From Arion vulgaris (taxonomy: Eukaryota > Mollusca > Gastropoda > Stylommatophora > Arionidae), in contig CM036756.1 of the NCBI GenBank assembly GCA_020796225.1, positions 70,105,043 through 70,169,042 on the forward strand: a DNA stretch of 64,000 bases, in the 5' to 3' direction. Under the pieces are notes generated by a model, which worked only from the letters and a program-made list of their open reading frames with translations, searched no databases and was not told the origin of the DNA. The translations under genes were made by a program, and so were the position numbers. Positions within the stretch are counted from its first letter, which is position 1. Each line of letters opens with the position of its first letter. Shown here piece by piece: positions 56,135 through 64,000 of this stretch.

Positions 56135-56660
56135 GTCACCCGTGAGTTGTCAGGGCTCGCAAGGGGAGCAAACTAAAGTCTTCTTCTTCTTCTTTTCGTT
56201 CGTTCTTTACGATCAATTTTAATCACTCTTTGTGATATGTTTGATCTTTGTCAAGAACGTGTATACGTTGCACATTGGTTTGCTAGGCCCCTAAATGCAT
56301 AGACTTCTACACGTCTAGGACACATGCATTCGATTCCATCTAAACCTTCTTAGTCGTCTCTTGCGACATGCGTGGCAGGTAACAGTGGTTCTATTCTTTA
56401 CACCCCAAACTTGGGCCCCGGTAACCACTCGGGCGGCAAAGTATAGTAACACTACGACCTACAAGGCGACTGGGGTAGGGGCCTGGAGAAGCTACCTAGT
56501 AAATAAAAGCGTCGCAGAAACCGGATGTATTGGCCTACTTTTAGGTACGTAACTGGCACAACGTACAAGCGTTCTTAGGCTCAGATCCCATACAAATCAC
56601 AAAGAATGGTTTAACAAGTTGTTGATACAAGTTTTACGAAGAAAAATAAGAAGAATGAGC
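56135..56660 (+). mobile_element. SINE-D copy 2, interrupted by SINE-C
   Basis: The left part 56135-56178 (CACCCGTGAGTTGTCAGGGC, GGGGAGCAAAC) and the right part 56436-56660 (CAAAGTATAGTAACACTACG to the tail) join into one SINE-D when the insertion is removed. Confidence 0.88.
56179..56435 (-). mobile_element. SINE-C copy 7, nested in SINE-D
   Basis: Full SINE-C on the minus strand. The flanks GCAAACTAAAG (56168-56178) and GCAAAGTATAG (56436-56446) agree at 9 of 11 positions and derive from the SINE-D sequence, so they are an aged TSD. Confidence 0.92.
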
Positions 56661-57895
56661 AGTTTCGGGATATTATTGAACCTGTTTCTGTAACTGTTTA
56701 GAAGTTTTTGTTTTGTTTTCTACAATGCATGACGAGTCGCAGGCACACTACCTACCATCTTATTCTCAATTTCCGATACACAAGAGTAAACATAGGGCAT
56801 TTTCTTTGCTACTCCGGAAACTAGACGGAAGTAAAAAATGATACATTCGTATTAAAACACTGTCAATTTTGAATTTTGTTGCGGCGACTTGAAGTACATA
56901 AGAGACAGACACTATGATCTCATATCATCTGATCATCTCATCGGTTGTCTAATCAAATCTTCGTAGTAAAAGAATATCGCTTTTTCCCTAAGGCTTACGT
57001 CAGCGCCAATTATAAACAAATCCTGCTTCTGTTTCGATCATTTTGACTCATTTACTGCATAATCTAACCATCTTAGTATTTGTTGCCACTGGAAGCATGT
57101 ATGATCATCGTTCTATGATTTTAGTTCCCTTGTCTTGTTTAGAAAGCAAATATTAGTCTAGTCAAAATATCGGACTTAATCTAGTCAAACTATCCCATGT
57201 TATCCTAGTCACAACATTGTAGGTGGGAGTATTCTAATTGAGGCAATTATCATACTTAAAATATGCTATGATTGTCACTACTCAAGATATTGCACGCTAT
57301 TCTAATCATCACAGCGAAAAACCAGCTTTAATTCATATAGTTCAGAGTTCATATGTACGGTTTCAACTTCACTGCAACGGGTCACCCCATAATTGCTCCA
57401 TTCCTGTGCCAATGAAAATCACACCAAATGCTAACAACTGTCTCCTGTGTCGATGACTAATTTCAGAATGAAATAGCTATACCGCCACAAAAGCAACCAG
57501 CACCGCATAAATGCATATGGCCGTCGCTAAAGTGTCAATACAAAACTGTTCATCACTTGAATTGCAATTCATGTCGAAGGGGACATCAATCAAGAAAAAA
57601 TCCAGCTTTCTGCACAAGCAAAACAATGTATAGGCAGATTGAGTCGATTTCGTCATAACCTTTGTTCGTCATTTTCTGAATACCCACAATCACAACAAAT
57701 GCACGGTTGATACAGCAGAAAGCATTCCATGTAACATTCATAGCTCTAGAGAAGATATCAAATATTATCCTAGTAAAAACATTGTAAAACTAGCTCTAGT
57801 CAAGACAACAAATGTTGTGCTCAAAACATGGTACTATTTACATTAATGGAAACATCAAATTTGTGCTGTTTTAATGTTTATCAGTTCATAAAACC
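56661..57895. other. Intergenic DNA, no gene seen
   Basis: About 1.2 kb. A weak local repeat TCTAGTCAAA.TATC occurs near 57160-57190. No gene is recognised. Confidence 0.45.
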
Positions 57896-57899
57896 TTGA

Positions 57900-58115
57900 C
57901 TCATCATCAAGGTGCGTGTCCTTTATAGGACGCTCTCTGTGCAGCGCATGTGAAATTCACTCTGTCTCTAGCCAGTTCACCCACTTCGTCGATGGTCATA
58001 TTCATGGTTTCTTTAATATCTTGTAGCCATCTTCTTCTTGGTCTGCCTCTGCGTCCTGAGACCCTTCCCTCTAATATTGTTCTTTCCATGCCATCGTGAC
58101 GCTTAATCAACCATG
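57900..58115 (-). mobile_element. LINE C-terminus
   Basis: The minus frame reads IKRHDGMERTILEGRVSGRR, then GRPRRRWLQDIKETMNMTID and ELARDRVNFTCAAQ. It is a relative of 55345 and is open to a stop near 57903. Confidence 0.88.
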
Positions 58116-58166
58116 ACTATTCTATTCTAATTATAGTTATAGAAATGAAAAAGGCGGAGAGATAGT

Positions 58167-58368
58167 GGGGTTTTTTTTCCATAAGCACTTGAGCTGAAAG
58201 CTCTTCGGCTCGGTGTCATGGACATCGTAACCCTTCGGCTCTGTGCCACGAACACCGTAAATCTGGGGAACCTGTAGCTTTTCTGCCAGTCCGCGGAGTT
58301 GAACCCGCACTTACAGAGGATTTGTCACCCGTAGTCCAACGCGCTACGAACACGCTGGGCACGCGGGC
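58167..58368 (-). mobile_element. SINE-A copy 3
   Basis: Minus strand: GCCCGCGTGCCCAGCGTG, B box GGGTTCAACTCCGCG, two CACCGAGCCGAAG-like blocks and an A tail (T-run at 58171-58178). GAGATAGT flanks it at 58159-58166 and 58369-58376. Confidence 0.92.
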
Positions 58369-58379
58369 GAGATAGTTGG

Positions 58380-59062
58380 TTAATAACATAACTTCATCTC
58401 GCACGGTCAGAGCTCTGGTAAAACCATTTCACTTTTGGCAAAACTATTTAGTACGTTACAATTGAAACTTGCATATCGGAAATGAATGACAAGCGTCTTA
58501 CTACGCCTTGAAATTTATACGCAGTGTTCACGTCTTAGTTGCTATTTTAGATATTCTAGCGTAACTTTAAAAAGCGATATATGACACTTAGCATATGGAG
58601 CCATTTTGTAAAGACTTTCAGCATTATTAGTTTTGAATGTTCTGTCGCCGTTGTTGTCATGGTAAAAGAATCCATCACATTGTGTACCCATCACCACCAT
58701 TTTGTCCTCTTCCCCTTATTGAAATTATCTTTTTCAAACCCTTATTTCTCTTTATATATGTACAAGGACCATGTACGACCGTTCCCTAACCCCAAAGTAG
58801 TAGCTAACAGACTAGACAGGTAGTTGATAGATAGATAGATAGGATGGTAGAAATGAGATAGGTAGAGACCATAGTTCTTGCACACCAAAGCTGCGCACTA
58901 CGAGCAGAATAGCAGCATTAGAACGAGACTAGTTTGGCGTAGATTAGTTAGTACTGCTTAGCGACGTAGTGACAACACAATGAGAACGATATAAACACTA
59001 GAAGACGAGCAGACGTGTTTTTGTCCACACTAAAAAGGATCACCTACTCACGGCGAACCAAC
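58380..59062. other. Intergenic DNA with (GATA)n
   Basis: A short (GATA)n run lies at about 58826-58842. No gene is recognised. Confidence 0.45.
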
Positions 59063-60067
59063 ACCGCTCTTTTAGTAATTTGCACTACTTTTTCATCGCA
59101 GTCCGCGACGGAACACAAGTCAGCCATTGTGTTTTTCGATCGAATCGATGAAACAGCGTATAAACAATTGCTTCATATGAAATATGTGTCATTCATATAG
59201 TAAAACCGATTGTTCTACGTGTAACTGTAACATATTCTACAGATCTGGAAAATTCTATGATTATATGTTAAGTAGAAGCTATTTTGAACGAAATTTTTTC
59301 GATGGTCACTACCATTATTTTGGAACCTTGAAAATTTCGCTTGGGTACTACCCATAAACATCGTATTTACGTGAAACGGGAATTTAAACTTCACTTTACT
59401 CGTAAATTTTCATTACTAGAAACATTTTCTCTCTTCTAAGGGCAACTTTAAGTCTGCACGGCGTCAATAATCTACCAGACTTACCATTTCTCTGTGCTAC
59501 GAAGCCGGTTTGCTTTTGACGTCCATAACAACCGCTGCAGTTTGCGATCTTCTCGTGAATTCTTTTCGTCATTCAACTTGTGTCAACGATATCCAGCAAT
59601 GCTAAATACAAATTTTTAATTTTCTTTTATATTTCAAACATTATTTATGCCTTTCAGTTGACTTTTGTATCGAGTATCAACGGTAATATTAAATATCCCA
59701 CACTAGATCTAGCTGTCCAAAGTGAACCATTCGTCAGCGATAGACGGCAATAATGACTGGACGGATCTTTATCGTACACTATTCAGATTTACTTGAGAAG
59801 TCTCATATTATTGTACTGTGATTTCAGAATTAAAATAACTAGTGAATCATATCAGTATTCTGTTAATTGTCTTTCTTAATTATAGGCATTTCATGTTTAA
59901 AAATTGTGCCATTTAAATTGCACTCATTGCTTAGCTGCAATGAAGCTCTGTGACAAAATATAGTCTAGTAGCAATTTCAAATGTAACTATTGCAAGATCA
60001 TCTACATTTTCTTTTTTATGTAAACTTCTGTGACTTTCAATTTGTTAGTGGTTGAACTAAATGTGAT
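59063..60067 (+). repeat. Large inverted repeat, left arm (about 1.0 kb)
   Basis: It begins ACCGCTCTTTTAGTAATTTG and ends at ATGTGAT. It is the reverse complement of 60824-61841: in the 330 bp checked near the inner part I count four differences. A 58-codon minus frame starting with ATG (59572-59396) is present in both arms with one substitution, which changes Arg to Leu. A second plus frame near 59187 is Cys-rich (KTDCSTCNCN). I recognise neither. Confidence 0.95.
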
Positions 60068-60823
60068 CATTTATATTTACTCAACATATATAAATGATTT
60101 ACCAAATAAGTATCCAGCATGTTTGTATGTGAGATGTGCATACATAAGTAAATATATAAAACACACTATTCAAAGAGTCACTCAGAACAGCACAACATAT
60201 TGCAGATAAATCAAGAAATATATGAATACAAAAATTAACCTCTGATGCTAGAGTGAATAATTTACCAATATGCTTTTATTATTTTCTAAATTGTTTTGGT
60301 TGTGTGGAACATATAATGAGCACTAGATCAACAGTTTCAATAAATAATATTCATTATGATCTCCCCATGCAACTGGCTTCAACCTTGCAATAACATTAAA
60401 TATATTTATTACTTTATTTTAAAAACTGGAGATAGAGGTTGTGTGAATAATTTACTCAGAAAGTGTTAAAGCTTGACCATCATTGCAAGACTAAGGTCAA
60501 TGCATGGGGAAATTAGAAAGGATATTATTCAATGAAATTGTTGATCTAGTAGTCAATAAATTTTTTTTTTTTTTTTTTTATACAATCAAGAAAGTTTTTG
60601 ACAATAATGAAAACACACTGGTAAATCATTTACCTGTACTTCAACTATATAGAAATTAGGATTTATACAAAGATCTGATTTGCTGTATCATTGTGTTTAC
60701 TGTACTTTGATTAATCAATTTTACTCAAAGCTCAGGTCCTACACAAAACTTTCAATGACATAAAATGTGCTTGTTAAATGTATGTTCATATAGAAGACAT
60801 GATGCAGTATTTCATCACTAATT
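60068..60823. repeat. Centre of the inverted repeat, a diverged palindrome
   Basis: The centre is also self-complementary but much more diverged. ACTAGATCAACAGTTTCA at about 60322 pairs with the complement of 60533-60552, and CCCCATGCA at 60363 with 60504-60512. TTACCAATATGC near 60262 pairs with sequence near 60620. The apparent loop is about 60397-60483. A T-run of about 20 lies at 60560-60579. Confidence 0.8.
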
Positions 60824-61841
60824 ATCACATTTAGTTCAACCACTAACAAATTAAAAGTCACAGAAGAAGTTTACATAAAAAGAAAACGTAGATGATCTTG
60901 CAATAGTTACATTTGAAATTGCTACTAGACTATATTTTGTCACAAAGCTTCATTGCAGCTAAGCAATGAGTGCAATTTAAATGGCACAAATTTTAAACAT
61001 GAAATGCCTATAATTAAGAAAGACAATTAACAGAATACTGATATGATTCACAAGTTATTTTAATTCTGAAATCACAGTACAATAATATGAGACTTCTCAA
61101 GTAAATCTGAATAGTGTACGATAAAGATCCGTCCAGTCATTATTGCCGTCTATCGCTGACGAATGGTTCACTTTGGACAGCTAGATCTAGTGTGGGATAT
61201 TTAATATTACCGTTGATACTTGATACAAAAGTCAACTGAAAGGCATAAATAATGTTTGAAATATAAAAGAAAATTAAAAATTTGTATTTAGCATTGCTGG
61301 ATATCGTTGACACAAGTAAAATGACGAAAAGAATTCACGAGAAGATCGCAAACTGCAGCGGTTGTTATGGACGTCAAAAGCAAACCGGCTTCGTAGCACA
61401 GAGAAATGGTAAGTCTGGTAGATTATTGACGCCGTGCAGACGTAAAGTTGCCCTTAGAAGAGAGAAAATGTTTCTAGTAATGAAAATTTACGAGTAAAGT
61501 GAAGTTTAAATTCCCGTTTCACGTAAATACGATGTTTATGGGTAGTACCGCCGAAATTTTCAAGGTTCCAAAATAATGGTAGTGACCATCGAAAAAATTT
61601 CGTTCAAAATAGCTTCTACTTAACATATAATCATAGAATTTTCCAGATCTGTAGAATATGTTACAGTTACACGTAGAACAATCGGTTTTACTATATGAAT
61701 GACACATATTTCATATGAAGCAATTGTTTACACGCTGTTTCATCGATTCGATCGAAAAAACAAAATGGCTGACTTGTGTTAAATTTATTTACCGTCACGG
61801 ACTGCGCTGAAAAAAGTAGTGCAAAATACTAAAAGAGCGGT
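60824..61841 (-). repeat. Large inverted repeat, right arm (about 1.0 kb)
   Basis: Reverse complement of the left arm, with a roughly 14-bp extra block AATTTATTTACCG near 61782. Its 58-codon frame runs 61321-61497 (MTKRIHEKIANCSGCYGRQ, ending KIYE). Inside it a GTAAGT follows GAGAAATG, a possible splice donor present in both arms. Confidence 0.95.
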
Positions 61842-62080
61842 ATCTCAATGCAAATATGACGCCGTGTACTACATATATTCAAAATATTTCACTTTCCTCA
61901 AACTTATTTTACTTATCAATCAATTTTCTTCCATTCTAAGTTGTTGTTGAATAGCTCTGTTTGTTGTTATCTCTGTTATGTAGGATGTAATTTTGTGAAT
62001 TCTGTTATGTCATTTATATTCAATATTACATATATGTTACCCCTGAGCATTTTCACGTGCTTAATTCTCAAATGTTTATT
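61842..62080. other. Spacer, no gene seen
   Basis: AT-rich spacer. Confidence 0.4.
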
Positions 62081-62232
62081 TTTCTGTTTGTTCCACTCCA
62101 TAAAGATTTAAGCTGCGTAAAACGTTGTTTTTCTGTTTGTTCCACTCCATGAAGATTTAAGCTGCGTAAAACGTTGTTTTTCTGTTTGTTCCACTCCATG
62201 AAGATTTAAGCTGCGTAAAACGTTGTTGTTCT
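62081..62232. repeat. 49-bp repeat, 3 copies
   Basis: The unit is TTCTGTTTGTTCCACTCCAT, then (A/G)AAGATTTAAGCTGCGTAAAA and CGTTGTTT. Confidence 0.94.
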
Positions 62233-62276
62233 GTTCTTGATCTTTCCTTCATTTCTTTCATCACATCCTTCCTTGG

Positions 62277-62665
62277 TTTGTGAATCTCTGTGGCGTATAG
62301 GTAAGATGATCTTCCTTGGTTTGTGAATCTCTGTGGCGTATAGGTAAGATGATCTTCCTTGGTTTGTGAATCTCTGTGGCGTATAGGTAAGATGATCTTC
62401 CTTGGTTTGTGAATCTCTGTGGCGTATAGGTAAGATGATCTCCTTCCTTGGTTTGTGAATCTCTGTGGCGTATAGGTAAGATGATCTTCCTTGGTTTGTG
62501 AATCTCTGTGGCGTATAGGTAAGCTGCTCTTCTTCATTGGTTGATGAATCTCTGTGTCGTATAGGTAAGATGATCACATTCCTTGATTTGTGAATCTCTG
62601 TGGCGTATAGGTAAGATGTTCTCCTTCCTTGGTTTGTGAATCTCTGTGGCGTATAGGTAAGGCGC
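62277..62665. repeat. 43-bp minisatellite carrying a SINE A-box
   Basis: About nine units of CTTCCTTGGTTTGTGAATCT, then CTGTGGCGTATAGGTAAG plus ATGAT. Each unit contains the tRNA-type A-box region TGGCGTATAGG. The last unit runs straight into the SINE-F-like element, whose head is the same sequence. The long minus frames (SYLYATEIHKPRK repeats) are artefacts. Confidence 0.93.
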
Positions 62666-62830
62666 TTGCCTCTCGCACCAAAAGTACTCCGTTCGTTCGC
62701 TGCGTAGAGTGAATCGGTATATTTTTTCCAAAAATTTTTTTTATCTCAATATAGGTGTGATCGAGTTCCTAGTCCTATCGAAGAAGGGAGATAAAACGTG
62801 AATCCGGCGTTCAAATTGAGCACGTTAAAA
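62640..62830 (+). mobile_element. SINE-F-like element at the end of its own head-derived array
   Basis: GAATCTCTGTGGCGTATAGG, TAAGGCGCTTGCCTCTCGC, a B-box relic CGTTCGTTCGC, TTTTTTCC, TAGGTGTGATCGAGTTCC and TAGTCCTATCG.AG align in order with SINE-F at 27360. The 3' half is missing. Confidence 0.75.
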
Positions 62831-63640
62831 AAACCATGGTCAATTGAACAACCGTAGTAGTAGACTGCAAAAACACTGAAAAATTCATTTTAAAAAGGAT
62901 AAAATGTCGAAACAATTTTTACCATCTTCAAAATTACATTAAAGACTCTCCCCTATGATGTGAAGCTCGTACACAGTTGTACATATCTTCTTGTGTGAGA
63001 AAGAGACCAGCGCAGATATTGTTATTCACCGAAAAGCAATTATTATGTTCCTATCAATCATTCCCCATTGTTTGTTATTAACAAAGATATTCAAGTCCGC
63101 TGTGTCTAATTTCTTCACATTAATAAATATATTCGTTGACACGTTTGTCTCATCAGTTTTCATTTCCTTGTCACAATGATATATAAGTTTTGTTTTGTTC
63201 AATTCCACATGAACTGCCATAATAAATTTATCAATTGATATTTGTGATGTTGATAATAGCCCTGTTTCGTATCCAATAAGTGTGAATTCCATTGATGAAT
63301 AGACAATAGACAGTGTTACATCTAAATTCAGAATCAAAGGGTACCCATCGTGTAATCTTCATTGTGGTCATCATTTCTTCTGTCATAATATCATATCACC
63401 TTTCCTGTCTCCCTCTCTCTTGTCTTCTTCCATCGTTACTTTTATCATGGATATCCTTTTCAAGCTCGAGTATGTCATATAATCTTAGACTGTTATACTA
63501 TTTGTTGTCGATATCTAATTTGTATTCCCACATCTAGCTCTGTTAATGCAAAATAGTGTATCAAAGTCATCTGTTGTGCGATCTCTTCTGCATAACATCA
63601 CTTTGGTCGTCATCTTTTCTATCACGTTTTATCTATCATC
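62831..63640. other. Intergenic DNA, no gene seen
   Basis: AT-rich sequence. A 103-codon minus frame (63337-63026) has no recognised motif. Confidence 0.45.
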
Positions 63641-63647
63641 GTCTCTA

Positions 63648-63738
63648 ATCTTATCACTTTATATGTCTTAGTCACTTCCTTTGTCTCATCTTATAATCAC
63701 TTTATATGTCTTAGTCACTTCCTTTGTCTCATCTTTCC
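63648..63738. repeat. 43-bp tandem duplication
   Basis: ATCACTTTATATGTCTTAGT then CACTTCCTTTGTCTCATC occurs twice, offset by 43 bp. Confidence 0.92.
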
Positions 63739-63794
63739 TCTCTTAACAATTTAGTCCGCCGTATCATTTCATATGTGGTCATCGTCATTTTTAT

Positions 63795-64000
63795 AATCAC
63801 AACATATGTCGTAGTGACTTCATATGTTGCAGTGACTTCATATGTCGTAGTGACTTCATATGTCGTAGTGACTTCATATGTCGTAGTGACTTCATATGTC
63901 GTAGTGACTTCCTATGTTGTAGTGACTTCATATGTTATAGTGACTTCATATGTTATAGTGACTTCATATGTTATAGTGACTTCATATGTTATAGTGACTT
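63795..64000. repeat. 18-bp array running off the window
   Basis: The unit is CTTCATATGT(C/T)GTAGTGA, about 11 copies, with a 3' block of the TTATAGTGA variant. It continues past 64000. Confidence 0.95.

Noticed and set aside
62157..62577. Two 120-codon minus-strand frames with repeated YATEIHKPRK
   Set aside because: They follow the 43-bp array, switching frame with unit length; not a protein gene.

Overview
This window looks like gene-poor, AT-rich repetitive DNA from a metazoan nuclear genome. The mix of tRNA-headed SINEs, RTE-like and I/Jockey-like LINE relics, hAT and mariner-like MITEs and many minisatellites resembles mollusc genomes, perhaps a heterobranch gastropod. That placement is an inference, not a match. 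I found no intact host protein-coding gene, no functional rRNA, tRNA or snRNA gene and no CRISPR array. Coding signal is confined to decayed LINE ORFs. Most long open frames are by-products of tandem repeats whose period is a multiple of three.

SINE names used below are local labels. A: tRNA-like head, poly(A) tail, with clear target-site duplications (TSDs). B: long family with a tRNA-like head, the commonest. C, D, E: different bodies with one common 3' tail, TTCTTGGCAAAGAT...GAACGCAAA followed by (GAA)n. F: tRNA-like head with a (TGAT)n tail. G, H, J, K: smaller families. R1: a repeat of unknown class.

Layout: 0.5-2.1 kb is a 42-bp array open in one frame on each strand. 2.6-5.3 kb is a SINE cluster with a U2 snRNA-derived pseudogene. 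5.3-10.6 kb holds several arrays, including about 85 copies of a 46-bp unit. 14.6-16.5 kb is a dead LINE split by a 1.08-kb GC-rich retroposon with a 13-bp TSD. 17-24 kb has LINE relics, a hAT MITE and an (AAT)-rich macrosatellite. 24.9-25.5 kb is a full-length palindromic element flanked by TTAA. 25.7-31.4 kb has arrays, SINEs and a TA-flanked MITE. 32-46 kb is dense in LINE 3' ends, SINEs and short arrays. 46-58 kb has SINE clusters, a second palindromic element and one SINE nested in another. 59.0-61.9 kb is a large inverted repeat with about 1-kb, nearly identical arms around a diverged, still palindromic centre. 62-64 kb has more arrays, one apparently grown from a SINE's own tRNA-like promoter.

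Tandem arrays fill about 12 kb, just under a fifth of the window. The unifying pattern is retroposition: LINE relics supply plausible machinery, several SINE bodies share one LINE-like tail, and minisatellites repeatedly sit next to or inside SINEs. Boundaries not fixed by a TSD are approximate.
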